Below, one piece after another: positions 31,962-40,551 of a stretch of 64,000 nucleotides of DNA. Source of the DNA: JADLCB01 sp964398315 (GTDB lineage Bacteria > Planctomycetota > Phycisphaerae > Tepidisphaerales > Tepidisphaeraceae). Where the stretch lies: positions 62,001-126,000 of the forward strand of contig CAYNMV010000001.1 of assembly GCA_964398315.1 (NCBI GenBank), written 5' to 3'. A program made the position numbers and the translations under genes. Numbering within the stretch: the first letter of the stretch is position 1; every line of letters starts with the position of its first letter. The notes under the pieces are model-generated. The model made no database searches and was not told the DNA's origin. It saw only the letters and a list, made by a program, of their open reading frames with translations.

Positions 31962-33278
31962 TCAGCTTTCCCCGCGCGCCAGGCGGGTGAAAGTCTGGCC
32001 GCGTTGTTCGAAGTTGGTGAACTGACCGTAGCTGGCGGTGCCGGGGGAGAGAAGGACGATATCGCCTGCAGTGGCCAGTTGGCGCGCCTTGGCGACGGCG
32101 GCGGGGAGGTCGGGCGCTTCGTGAGTCTTGTCGGCCGCGCCCAGCGAGCGCAGCGTGGCGGCGAGGGCGGGGCCGATCTGGGCGATGCAGATCGCGGCCT
32201 TGGCGCGGTCAGCGAGAGCGCGGCAGAGGGGGGTCATGTCGCGCTTTTTGTCGCTGCCGCCGACGATCTGGATCACCTTGCCGCGCGGGAAGGTTTCCAG
32301 CGCGAGAATGGCCGGCTCCGGCAGCGTGGCGATCGAATCGTTGATCCAGCGCACACCATCGGCCTCGTGAACCAGTTCCATGCGGTGGGGCAGGCCGGTG
32401 AAGTCGGCCAGTGCCTGCTGGGCCTCCTCCCATGTGATCCCCAGTGCGCTGGCGGCGGCGAACGCGGCCTGGGCGTTGAGCTGGTTATGCTCACCGGGTA
32501 CCCGCAGGTCAAACCGCCGCCGGTTGGCCAGGCCATAGTAAACCCGCTGGGCGGGTGACACGCCGGCCAGTTCGATCGCCTCGGAGCTGTCCTCGTGGAC
32601 GATCACGAAATCCTCGGGATGCTGGAACGCGACGATGGTCTGCTTGGCCCGCAGGTACGCCTCGTGCGAGCCGTGCCATTCGCCATGGTCTTCGGCCAGG
32701 GCAGTCAGGACCGCAACCTGCGGCGACCAGCGCGCCTGTCGCAGATGCTCGAGCATGTAGCTGGAGAGCTCCAGCACAACCAGGTGATCGGGGGCAATGT
32801 TCCGCAACTCCAGCAGCAGCGATTTGCCGATGTTGCCGCCGGTCCATGTGGTGAAGCGCGGCTGGAGGATCCGCGCCAGCATGGCGGTGGTGGTGGATTT
32901 CCCCTTGGTGCCGGTGATACCCACGATCGGAGCGGGGCAGCGGTCGATAAACAGGCGAATCTCTGTGGTGATCGGCACACCCGCTTCGCGCGCCACCCCC
33001 AGCAGCGGGTTGCCCGGCGGGATGGCGGGGGAGGCCACGACCAGGTCGCAATGTTTGAATAAATCCGGGTTCGTATCCGAGCCGAGATGGAAGTGAATCG
33101 CCAGTCCATCGAGTTTGGCGATCGATTCGGCGAGCTTTTCGGCTGGCTCCTTGTCCACCACCGTGACACGGGCGCCCTGGGTCACCAGCCAGTGCGCTGC
33201 CGCCACACCACCGCCGAAGTGGCCCAGACCGAAAACCGTTACCTGCTTGCCGCGGAGATCGTGCATCGAAGCCGTCAT
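31962..33278 (-). CDS. murD: UDP-N-acetylmuramoylalanine--D-glutamate ligase
   Basis: A 438-residue cytosolic Mur ligase that adds D-glutamate to UDP-MurNAc-L-Ala, showing that this bacterium makes peptidoglycan precursors. The N-terminal VFGLGHFGGGVAAAHWL binds the UDP part, GITGTKGKSTTTAMLARIL is the ATP loop, EDHGEWHGSHEAYLRAK and QIVGGSDKKRDMTPL are further Mur motifs, and LLSPGTASYGQFTNFEQRG is the MurD closing block. The start is at 33278 or at the ATG four codons later. It stands alone rather than in a dcw cluster. Confidence 0.95.
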   Translation of the reverse strand: MTASMHDLRGKQVTVFGLGHFGGGVAAAHWLVTQGARVTVVDKEPAEKLAESIAKLDGLAIHFHLGSDTNPDLFKHCDLVVASPAIPPGNPLLGVAREAGVPITTEIRLFIDRCPAPIVGITGTKGKSTTTAMLARILQPRFTTWTGGNIGKSLLLELRNIAPDHLVVLELSSYMLEHLRQARWSPQVAVLTALAEDHGEWHGSHEAYLRAKQTIVAFQHPEDFVIVHEDSSEAIELAGVSPAQRVYYGLANRRRFDLRVPGEHNQLNAQAAFAAASALGITWEEAQQALADFTGLPHRMELVHEADGVRWINDSIATLPEPAILALETFPRGKVIQIVGGSDKKRDMTPLCRALADRAKAAICIAQIGPALAATLRSLGAADKTHEAPDLPAAVAKARQLATAGDIVLLSPGTASYGQFTNFEQRGQTFTRLARGES

Positions 33279-33302
33279 GCTACCGGATGATCGGCTGATC
33301 GG

Positions 33303-33330
33303 CGATGAGCGGATTACGATGAGCGGATTA
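33303..33330 (+). repeat. 14-bp tandem duplication upstream of murD
   Basis: CGATGAGCGGATTA occurs twice without spacer (33303-33316 and 33317-33330). Its GGCGATGAGCGG part is also in the stem of the cyclophilin terminator at 17502-17513. Confidence 0.8.
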
Positions 33331-33349
33331 CCCGGCGGCATCGTTGTGG

Positions 33350-33559
33350 CCGGTGGGGGAGCGGCATTGCGCAGGATGATTCGGCCGCGGTTCTGGATTG
33401 GGGCNNNNNNNNNNNNNNNNNNNNNNNNNNNNNNNNNNNNNNNNNNNNNNNNNNNNNNNNNNNNNNNNNNNNNNNNNNNNNNNNNNNNNNNNNNNNNNNN
33501 NNNNCCGGTGGGGGAGCGGCATTGCGCAGGATGATTCGGCCGCGGTTCTGGATTGGGGC
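33350..33559. other. Assembly gap with duplicated 55-base flanks
   Basis: Positions 33405-33504 are exactly 100 N. The 55 bases before the gap (33350-33404) are repeated identically right after it (33505-33559). Two contigs that overlap by 55 bases were most likely joined with a default-size gap without merging, so the true sequence may contain only one copy and no gap. The hisD upstream region must be read with this in mind. Confidence 0.9.
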
Positions 33560-33583
33560 GGCGATTCGCCTAAACTGCTCGCC

Positions 33584-34900
33584 ATGATTCCGGTGTTGCG
33601 ATGGAATGTGGAGACCGAGCGGATGCAGGCCGAGCGGCTGCTGGCGAGCCTGCGGCTTGATCCGGCCGAGGTGGCTTTGCAACGCGGCGAGCGGGCCAGG
33701 ATGGCGGCGGCGGTGCAGGCAATCCTGGCGGATGTGGCCGAGCGGGGGGATGAGGCAGTCATTGACTCGGCCCGGCGTTTCGATGATCCGCAGTTCAGTG
33801 CCGATCAGATCCGCGTGAGCGCCGATGAGATGGCGGCGGCGGCCCAGCGTGTGCCGGCCGGGCAGCTTGAGGCGGTGCGGCGGTCGATCGCGCAGGTGCG
33901 CGCGTACCAGTCGCACATCATGCCCCGGCCGATTGAGCCACTCACGCGGCCCGGTGTGCAACTGGGTCTCCGCTATACGCCGCTGGACAGCGCGGGGCTT
34001 TATTTCCCCGGCGGCAAGGCGAGTTACCCCTCCAGCCTGATCATGCTGGCGGTGCCGGCCCAGGTGGCGGGGGTGAAACGGATCGTGGTTGCCACGCCGC
34101 CCAGCCGTTTTGGCCGCAGCGATCTCGTACTGGCCACGGCCCACGAACTGGGGCTGGAGCATGTCTACCGGGCCGGCGGAGCGGCGGCGATCGGGGCGAT
34201 GGCCTTCGGCACCCAGACGATCCCCGCGGTGGACAAGATCGTCGGCCCCGGCAACGCCTGGGTACAGTTGGCCAAGCGGGCGCTGTCAGGGTGCGTGGGC
34301 ATTGATGGCTATCTCGGCCCCAGCGAGGTGCTGGTTCTCGCCGATGAGACCGCCCGGCCTGACTTCATCGCGGCGGACATGATCGCCCAGGCGGAGCATG
34401 ATCCCGGATCGTGCTTCCTGCTGACCGACAGCGCTGCGCTGGCGCAGGCAGTGGCGGCTGAACTGGTGAAGCAGGCTGCCCAGCGCACCCGCCGGGAACC
34501 GATCGACAAGGCCCTGGCCAGCCACAGTGCGATCATCATCGGCGAATCGATGGATCAGTTGATCGACCTGGCCAACCGCTTTGCCGCCGAGCATGTCAAT
34601 ATTCAGACAAGGGATGATGAATCCGTTCTGGCAAAGCTGAAACATGCCGGCGCGGTGTTCATCGGGCCGTATTCGCCGATCGCCGCCGGCGACTACATCG
34701 CCGGCCCCAGCCACTGCCTGCCAACGAACACAACCGCGCGCTTCACCAGTGGTGTGAGCGTCTATTCGTTCCTCAAGACGATGAGCGTGGAGCGCTACGA
34801 TGCGGCCGGCCTGGCGGCCGATGCCCCGCACATCATCGCACTGGCCGAGGCCGAGGAACTGGAAGCCCATGCGGCGAGTGTGCGCGTGCGGCAGGCATAA
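33584..34900 (+). CDS. hisD: Histidinol dehydrogenase
   Basis: A 438-residue enzyme for the last two steps of histidine synthesis, oxidising L-histidinol to L-histidine with two NAD+. Landmarks in order: YTPLDSAGLYFPGGKASYPS, KIVGPGNAWV, GYLGPSEVLVLADE, AEHDPGSCFLLT, AEHVNIQTRDDE and GPSHCLPTNTTARFTSG; the zinc and catalytic histidines lie in these. The length is normal. The ATG at 33584 follows TAAACT by 7 bases with no ribosome site, suggesting a leaderless start. hisC and hisB follow with gaps of 150-220 bases, so they form a loose cluster rather than a tight operon. Confidence 0.95.
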   Translation: MIPVLRWNVETERMQAERLLASLRLDPAEVALQRGERARMAAAVQAILADVAERGDEAVIDSARRFDDPQFSADQIRVSADEMAAAAQRVPAGQLEAVRRSIAQVRAYQSHIMPRPIEPLTRPGVQLGLRYTPLDSAGLYFPGGKASYPSSLIMLAVPAQVAGVKRIVVATPPSRFGRSDLVLATAHELGLEHVYRAGGAAAIGAMAFGTQTIPAVDKIVGPGNAWVQLAKRALSGCVGIDGYLGPSEVLVLADETARPDFIAADMIAQAEHDPGSCFLLTDSAALAQAVAAELVKQAAQRTRREPIDKALASHSAIIIGESMDQLIDLANRFAAEHVNIQTRDDESVLAKLKHAGAVFIGPYSPIAAGDYIAGPSHCLPTNTTARFTSGVSVYSFLKTMSVERYDAAGLAADAPHIIALAEAEELEAHAASVRVRQA

Positions 34901-35104
34901 GGAAGGATCGCCCGATCACAGATCATGCGTGCTGCTGGTGGCGAACTGTGCTGCCTGCCTGTGCCGTTTGCCGGTGACCAGTACACGGTCAGGCGCGACA
35001 AGGGGGTAGCAGGCTCTTTGTCTGTGTCTGCTGGCTGATGGCGGCAAGGCGCACGCGCTTGCGGGTGTCCGGCGGGCGGCAACTAACCCTTGACCTGAAA
35101 CATC

Positions 35105-35113
35105 TGCTATACT
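35105..35113 (+). promoter_or_regulatory. Extended -10 promoter of hisC
   Basis: TGCTATACT is an extended -10 element ending 7 bases before the hisC ATG. Transcription would start at about 35120, directly at the start codon, and no ribosome-binding site is present. A TTGACC lies only 12 bases upstream, too near to act as its -35. Confidence 0.5.
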
Positions 35114-35120
35114 GAATGAC

Positions 35121-36194
35121 ATGGCTCCATCTTTTGTCCGCCCCAATGTACGCGCGATGGCAGGCTATACGCCGGGCGAGCAGCCCGCGCCGGGGGAGCG
35201 CATCGTCAAGCTCAACACCAATGAGAACCCCTACCCGCCCAGTCCGCGCGTGATGCAGGCGATCCGCGAACTGGAAGCGGAGATGCTGCGGCGGTATCCC
35301 AATCCCACCGCCGATTCCTTCCGCGATGCCGCGGCCCGGCACTGGAAACTACCCTCGCGCGATATGGTGATCGCCGGAAACGGCAGCGATGACATCCTCA
35401 CCATCGCCACCCGCACCTTCATACCGCCGGGCGGCACGCTGGCGTATCCCGAGCCGACTTATTCGCTCTATCCGGTGCTGGCGCAGCTGGAAGAGGCGAA
35501 GGTGGTGACCGTGCCGTGGGCAAAGGATTACGACCTGCCGATTGATGCGCTGCTGGCCACCCAGGCCAATGCCATCTACCTGGCCAACCCCAACGCCCCG
35601 ACCGGCACGTTCGTATCACCCACGAAGGTGGCCGCACTGGCCAAAGCGTTTGCCGGCGTTGTGCTGGTGGATGAGGCCTATGCCGACTTCGCCGATGACA
35701 ACTGCGTGGAGCTGGTGAAACAGCACCAGAACATCATCATCTCGCGCACGCTCTCCAAGGCATACTCGCTGGCAGGGCTGCGTTTTGGCTACGCGATCGC
35801 AAACGAAAGCATCATCGCCGAGATGATGAAGGTGAAAGACAGCTACAACTGCGATGCTATCAGCATCGCCGCCGCAACCGCCGCCATCCAGGACCAGGAA
35901 TACGCCCAGGGCACCTGGGAGAAGGTGCGCACCGAGCGTCAGCGCATCAGCAGCGAGCTGCGGCAGATGGGCTGGCAGGTGCTGCCCAGCGAGGCGAATT
36001 TCATCCTCGCCGCCCCGCCCGATGGCCGGGGTAAGGCGCTTTACGAGGGCCTGAAGCGCCAGGGCATCCTGGTGCGCTATTTCGACCAGCCCGGCCTGGA
36101 TGACAAGATCCGCATCACCATCGGCACCAGCCAGGAAAACAATGCCCTGCTCAGCGGCATCAAGGCGGTGACGGTGGCTGAGAAAGCGGCCTAG
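35121..36194 (+). CDS. hisC: Histidinol-phosphate aminotransferase
   Basis: A 357-residue PLP enzyme that converts imidazole acetol-phosphate to histidinol-phosphate with glutamate. KLNTNENPYPPSP, GNGSDDILTIATRTF, ANPNAPTGTF, VDEAYADF and the lysine motif SRTLSKAYSLAGLRFGY are typical of HisC; IRITIGTSQENNALL closes it with the carboxylate-binding Arg. Length and order are normal. It lies between hisD and hisB with its own predicted promoter. Confidence 0.95.
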   Translation: MAPSFVRPNVRAMAGYTPGEQPAPGERIVKLNTNENPYPPSPRVMQAIRELEAEMLRRYPNPTADSFRDAAARHWKLPSRDMVIAGNGSDDILTIATRTFIPPGGTLAYPEPTYSLYPVLAQLEEAKVVTVPWAKDYDLPIDALLATQANAIYLANPNAPTGTFVSPTKVAALAKAFAGVVLVDEAYADFADDNCVELVKQHQNIIISRTLSKAYSLAGLRFGYAIANESIIAEMMKVKDSYNCDAISIAAATAAIQDQEYAQGTWEKVRTERQRISSELRQMGWQVLPSEANFILAAPPDGRGKALYEGLKRQGILVRYFDQPGLDDKIRITIGTSQENNALLSGIKAVTVAEKAA

Positions 36195-36343
36195 CAGGGC
36201 GTGACCGCCTGATCTGCAGCAGCCTGAGCTGCAGCAGCGCGCGGGCCAGGGGGCGACGGTTTGTCACCGGGGGTGGGGCTGCGATGTTTCCGGCATGCCG
36301 CCGTGGGGCATCCATGCGAAAAGCAGATTAACCGAGGCAACGA

Positions 36344-36946
36344 ATGAGCGAGCAATCCAGGAAACGGACAGCGGAACTGACGCGGGAGACGAAGGAGACG
36401 AAGATCTCGGCGTCGATCAATCTCGACGGCACGGGCGAGGCAAATGTCGAGACATCCGTGGGGTTCTTCGATCACATGCTCGACCTGCTGGCACGGCACA
36501 GCCTGATTGACCTGGAGATCAGCGCTGTGGGCGACCTGGATGTCGATTCCCATCACACGGTGGAGGATGTCGGAATCGTGCTCGGGCATCTGCTGGACAA
36601 GGCGGTGGGGGACAAGCGCGGCATTCACCGCTACGGCTGGGCGATCGTGCCGATGGATGAGAGCCTGGCCCAGGTGGCGGTGGACCTCTCCGGGCGGCCG
36701 GCGCTGGTATTCAACGTGCCGTTCCAGGGCGAGCTGATCGGCTCGTTCGCCGTGGAGCTGATCGAGGAGTTTTTCAAGTCCCTGGCCAACAGCGCCCGCA
36801 TGAATCTGCATATCAACGTGCCGTATGGCACGAATAACCACCACATCGCAGAGGCGATTTTCAAGGCGACGGCCAAGGCGCTGCGGCAGGCGGTCAGCCC
36901 TGACCCGCGAAATCCGGGCATTCCCAGCACAAAAGGGAGCCTGTAG
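36344..36946 (+). CDS. hisB: Imidazoleglycerol-phosphate dehydratase
   Basis: A 200-residue monofunctional HisB that dehydrates imidazoleglycerol phosphate. The tandem metal-binding motifs DSHHTVEDVGIVLG and NNHHIAEAIFKA and the opening TKISASINLDGTGEANVETS identify it. It lacks the phosphatase domain found in the enterobacterial fusion. It follows hisC by 149 bases on the same strand. Confidence 0.95.
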   Translation: MSEQSRKRTAELTRETKETKISASINLDGTGEANVETSVGFFDHMLDLLARHSLIDLEISAVGDLDVDSHHTVEDVGIVLGHLLDKAVGDKRGIHRYGWAIVPMDESLAQVAVDLSGRPALVFNVPFQGELIGSFAVELIEEFFKSLANSARMNLHINVPYGTNNHHIAEAIFKATAKALRQAVSPDPRNPGIPSTKGSL

Positions 36947-37035
36947 CGCAATTGCGCCACGGCGTAATCAAAAGTTGCGAAAGCACGCCTGGTGACGGAC
37001 ACGATGCCATCCCCGCCCGCGCGATTGCCCGTCCG

Positions 37036-37063
37036 TTGAACCCGCTCTGCGCGCGATTATAAT
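37036..37063 (+). promoter_or_regulatory. Promoter of lysC
   Basis: TTGAAC (37036-37041) and a perfect TATAAT (37058-37063) are spaced by 16 bases, about 36 bases before the lysC ATG. This is the best promoter match in the window. Confidence 0.65.
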
Positions 37064-37099
37064 CCGTCCTTCACCAAACTGACCGTTCACGGAACCAAC

Positions 37100-38335
37100 A
37101 TGGGCTTAATCGTACAGAAGTTCGGCGGGACCAGCGTAGGCGATGCCGAGAAGATTCATCGTGCTGCCCGCCGCGCGATCGAGGCCAAGCAGCGCGGCAA
37201 CCAGGTGGCCGTCGTCGTCTCGGCCATGGGGCATACCACCGACCAGTTGATCGAGCTGGCCAACCAGGTCTGCACCCACAACGGAACAAAGTGCCCGCCG
37301 CCCAAGCGCGAAATGGACCAGTTGCTCGTCACCGGCGAGCAGGTCACCATCGCCCTGATGGCGATGGCCATCCAGGCCCAGGGGCACGAGGCGATCAGCT
37401 TCACCGGCGGACAGATCGGCCTGATCACCGACCAGGCTTTCAGCAAGGCCCGCATCCAGTCCATCAACAAGCAGCGCATCTTTGAGCAGCTTGAGAAGGG
37501 CAAGATCGTGATCGTGGCCGGCTTCCAGGGAATCACCCCCGACGGGGAGTTCACCACCCTGGGGCGCGGCGGCAGCAACGCCACGCTGGTGGCGCTGGGG
37601 GCGGTGCTGAACGCGGATGTCTGCGAGAACTACACCGATGTCGATGGCATCTTCACGGCCGACCCCCGTATCGTTAAAGATGCCCGCAAGATCGACCGCA
37701 TCACCTACGATGAGATGATGGAGCTGTCGGGCCTGGGCGCCAGCGTGCTCCAGACCCGCGCGGTTGAGTTTGCCAAGAAATACAACGTGCCCATCCACGT
37801 GCGCAACAGCCAGAATGACAAGGAAGGCACCTGGATCGTGGCGGAGAACAAGAATATGGAACACATCGTGGTGAGCGGCGCTGCTCTGAAGAAAGACCTG
37901 ACCCGGGTGACGATCAAGAACGTGCCCGACCGCCCCGGTATCGCCGCAACCATCTTTGGCAGAATCGCCGCGGCCCGGATCGTCGTCGATGACATCATCC
38001 AGAACGTGATGTTCGACAACACCGCCAACATCAGCTTCACGGTGGAGCATGGCGACCTGGTCGACCTGCGCGCGGTGGTGGACGAGCTGACCCGTGAGCT
38101 GGGGGCCGAGGCATCCTTCCAGGCCGACCTGGCCAAGGTCAGCGTGGTGGGGGTCGGCATGCGCACGCAGACTGGTGTGGCCGAGCGCATGTTCAAGGCG
38201 CTGGCCGATGCCAAGGTGAATATCCAGAATATCACCACCAGCGAGATCAAGATCAGTTGCATCATCAGCAAGGATGAGGCAAACAAGGCCCTCCAGGTGG
38301 TGCATGATGCATTTGAGCTGGGCAAGTCGAAGTAG
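37100..38335 (+). CDS. lysC: Aspartate kinase
   Basis: A 411-residue enzyme that phosphorylates L-aspartate, the first step toward lysine, threonine, methionine and diaminopimelate. LIVQKFGGTSVGD is the kinase opening; GQIGLITDQAF and GRGGSNATLVALG are the amino-acid kinase blocks, with FTADPRIVKDARKI following. Two ACT domains fill the last 150 residues (VPDRPGIAATIFGRIA, MRTQTGVAERMFKALADAKV), so feedback control by lysine/threonine is expected. Length and order match the alpha-subunit form. Confidence 0.95.
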   Translation: MGLIVQKFGGTSVGDAEKIHRAARRAIEAKQRGNQVAVVVSAMGHTTDQLIELANQVCTHNGTKCPPPKREMDQLLVTGEQVTIALMAMAIQAQGHEAISFTGGQIGLITDQAFSKARIQSINKQRIFEQLEKGKIVIVAGFQGITPDGEFTTLGRGGSNATLVALGAVLNADVCENYTDVDGIFTADPRIVKDARKIDRITYDEMMELSGLGASVLQTRAVEFAKKYNVPIHVRNSQNDKEGTWIVAENKNMEHIVVSGAALKKDLTRVTIKNVPDRPGIAATIFGRIAAARIVVDDIIQNVMFDNTANISFTVEHGDLVDLRAVVDELTRELGAEASFQADLAKVSVVGVGMRTQTGVAERMFKALADAKVNIQNITTSEIKISCIISKDEANKALQVVHDAFELGKSK

Positions 38336-38422
38336 CCCTGTCATGATGGTGGCCTGGTGCAGGCCCGGCCGGCGATCGGGAGTCGGCTGCCAAGTCTGCA
38401 CAAGCCATCTGTCAACAGTTTC

Positions 38423-39052
38423 ATGGCCCGTCGTCGCCGTCGTCAGCCTGACCTCAGCATCCTCTTTCGCCGTCGCCGGCGGTGGGGGCGGTGGCTGCTG
38501 GGTGTGATCGGAGCGATCCTGCTGGCGGTGCTGGCCGGTGAACGGCTGGGCTCGCCTGCCCAGCAGGGTCCCGACAGCGAGCGCTTCGACGGGAAGAGGT
38601 ATTTCGTGGAACGCATTGTCGATGGGGATACCGTCCGCATTCGCCCTCTGGATGGCGGTGAGAGCACGCCGGTGCGCCTGATTGGCATCGATGCCCCGGA
38701 GATGCGTCCGCAGGGCAAGAGCGAGCCGGACCACTGGGCCGAGCGTTCCACCGCGTTTCTGCGCGAACTGGCCGAGGGGCGGACCGTGATTGTGCGCCTT
38801 GAGCCGCGGGAACAGCGCGACCGTTACGGCCGGCTGCTGGCGTATCTCTACCTCAACGAATCCGAGATGCTCAACCTGATCATGGTGCGCGAGGGGCACG
38901 CCTACGCCGATCGGCGCTTTCGCCATTCCCACCGCCGGCAGTTCGAGCAGGCCGAGGACCAGGCCCGGCGGCGGGACCGGGGACTGTGGCGGGATGTCAA
39001 AACCGAGCAGATGCCTGCCTGGCGCCAGCGCTGGCTGGCCGAGCAAAACTAA
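38423..39052 (+). CDS. Membrane-anchored thermonuclease (SNase-like)
   Basis: A 209-residue protein with an Arg-rich N-terminus, one membrane segment (about residues 26-45) and a staphylococcal-nuclease domain. IVDGDTVRIRPL, VRLIGIDAPEMRP and EPREQRDRYGRLLAYLYL carry the calcium-binding acids and the catalytic Arg and Glu. It would cleave DNA or RNA outside the inner membrane, perhaps for nutrient recovery. The ATG at 38423 is preferred; there is no obvious ribosome site. Confidence 0.87.
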   Translation: MARRRRRQPDLSILFRRRRRWGRWLLGVIGAILLAVLAGERLGSPAQQGPDSERFDGKRYFVERIVDGDTVRIRPLDGGESTPVRLIGIDAPEMRPQGKSEPDHWAERSTAFLRELAEGRTVIVRLEPREQRDRYGRLLAYLYLNESEMLNLIMVREGHAYADRRFRHSHRRQFEQAEDQARRRDRGLWRDVKTEQMPAWRQRWLAEQN

Positions 39053-39201
39053 CCTCACCGCCCCGGATGGGTCTTCATTTCCAGTACCAATGGCTGAGTC
39101 TGCCGGCGTGGCGCTGCGGGGACATGGGATTCGCAATGCGGCCGGTCGGCGCGTAGACTACGCCGCTCGTTGTCCAAACCAATCCCTTGATGGAGGTCAT
39201 G

Positions 39202-39525
39202 ATGGGCCGTCCCTGGCTTGCTGGTTATGTAGTTTTGATTGCGGTTGCCCTGGGGACAACTGCCCGGGCGCAGGATGCGCAGCCGTCGCTGGAGGGCAAG
39301 ATTGTTGTCGTCTACCTGAAAAGTGATCCCAAGGCGGGGGCCGTGCTGGAGCGCGTGGTGATAACCGCCCTGGGAGATCGGCATTTCCTGGTTGGCTCGG
39401 GGGTGGATCTGGGTGATCCATCCCGCGCGGGGCTGGTCCAGTGGATTCCGGTTGATGACATCGGCCGCATTCATGAGTTCCAGGATGTAAACGACCTGCG
39501 CGCCCGCACCCGGCAGGGCGGGTGA
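39202..39525 (+). CDS. Small secreted protein, unknown function
   Basis: A 107-residue protein with a signal peptide cleaved near ARA-QD and a short beta-rich domain (GKIVVVYLKSDPKAGAVLER, ALGDRHFLVGSGVDL). It resembles small LSm/SH3-like beta domains but I do not know a named family. GGAGG at 39192-39196 favours the ATG at 39202 over an earlier ATG. A short hairpin, CCGCTTC/GAAGCGG at 39557-39573, may end the transcript. Confidence 0.65.
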   Translation: MGRPWLAGYVVLIAVALGTTARAQDAQPSLEGKIVVVYLKSDPKAGAVLERVVITALGDRHFLVGSGVDLGDPSRAGLVQWIPVDDIGRIHEFQDVNDLRARTRQGG

Positions 39526-39675
39526 CCAGCGCGGGAGTGGTGTGGTGCTGCCCAGTCCGCTTCGGCGAAGCGGCCGCGTCCGCCCGGCCGCGTAAAGCAG
39601 GCGATTTGGGGCTGGATTCCCGTGGCGGGTCGGCTAGAATCCCGCGCCCGGGGGCTGCATCAGGAGCGCGGATCG

Positions 39676-39939
39676 ATGGGTTTACGTGTGCTGGAAGTTG
39701 AGCCAACGCCCAATCCCAACGCCCTTAAATTCGTGCTTGATGGGATCGTGTCGGCCGAACCGATCAGCCTGGCCGATGCTTGCAGTGCCGGATCGCATGC
39801 CCTGGCGGCCAGGCTGTTTGAGATTCGCGGCGTGGTGCGCCTCCTGCTGCTGAATGATTTTATCACGGTCAGCAAGATGCCCGAGGCCCGGTGGAGCGCG
39901 ATCCGTCCGAAGGTCATCAAGACACTGGCCGAGATGTAG
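39676..39939 (+). CDS. Nfu/NifU N-terminal domain protein
   Basis: An 87-residue protein consisting only of the Nfu-N domain: VEPTPNPNALKFVLDG near the start, GVVRLLLLNDFITVSK in the middle, and a C-terminal alpha-helix. In larger Fe-S scaffold proteins this domain precedes a CxxC-bearing NifU domain, which is absent here, so cluster transfer would need a partner. GGAG precedes the ATG at 39676. A terminator follows 70 bases later. Confidence 0.85.
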   Translation: MGLRVLEVEPTPNPNALKFVLDGIVSAEPISLADACSAGSHALAARLFEIRGVVRLLLLNDFITVSKMPEARWSAIRPKVIKTLAEM

Positions 39940-40007
39940 CACTTGCAGCAGAACCCGGATCAAGCTGTGGTCGTATCAACCACAGTACGGTGTTTCTTCC
40001 CTCCTTG

Positions 40008-40045
40008 CCCCGTAGGTCCCACCCACGCCTACGGGGTTTTTGTTT
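40008..40045 (+). terminator. Terminator after the Nfu-N gene
   Basis: CCCCGTAGG (40008-40016) pairs with CCTACGGGG (40028-40036), followed by TTTTTGTTT. A textbook rho-independent terminator. Confidence 0.88.
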
Positions 40046-40121
40046 GTCCCTGATGGGCCGGGTTGCCGCGCCCGGTGTCATGCCCATGCGGGGCCACATA
40101 TCGGTGACACTCGCTTCGAAT

Positions 40122-40155
40122 CCATCACACGAGCCGGTCCATCACACAAGCCGGT
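40122..40155 (+). repeat. 17-bp tandem repeat upstream of thiC
   Basis: CCATCACACGAGCCGGT (40122-40138) is followed immediately by the same 17-mer with one change (G to A, 40139-40155). The surrounding 40046-40290 has no gene. Confidence 0.7.
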
Positions 40156-40292
40156 GTTGCGCAGGCGCAACGCAGCGCAGCACAGGTGCAACCCGGCCCT
40201 CGCATGCAGGCGCGTAGCCGGGCGAAGGGGGCGATGACGCGGGCTGTCTGCGGCCAGGACGGGGCCCTGCCGCCAACCGGGCAGGACCGCGC

Positions 40293-40321
40293 TTGAGATT
40301 CACCACGATCCCGCCTAGGCT
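40293..40321 (+). promoter_or_regulatory. Promoter of the thiC transcript
   Basis: TTGAGA (40293-40298) and TAGGCT (40316-40321) are 17 bases apart. Transcription would start at about 40328, exactly at the first base pair of the riboswitch, which supports the assignment despite the weak -10. Confidence 0.5.
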
Positions 40322-40328
40322 TGGGTCA

Positions 40329-40416
40329 TCGCTAGGGGTGGCCGGTGCACCGTGCATCGGTCTGAGATGAAACCCTTAGAACCTGGCTCGGCCTTGGCGC
40401 GAGCGAAGGGAAGCGA
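40329..40416 (+). ncRNA. TPP riboswitch (THI element)
   Basis: The thiamin-pyrophosphate aptamer is recognised by its conserved segments: AGGGGTG, CTGAGATGAAACCCTTAG, GAACCTGG and GCGAAGGGAAGCGA. Helix P1 pairs TCGCT (40329-40333) with AGCGA (40412-40416). It ends 135 bases before the thiC start, which leaves room for an expression platform. Thiamin pyrophosphate binding should lower thiC expression. Confidence 0.95.
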
Positions 40417-40551
40417 GAGCCCATCGACACTGCTCAGCCGTTTCTCCCGCATTTTGCCCGCTCCCGGTTCCAGCCAGTTTTGATCGCCGTGGCGAAGCGC
40501 CCGATCCCCGTGCGGTGTGCTTGGCCCATCTGTGTGGAAGGAGCCGTTGTC

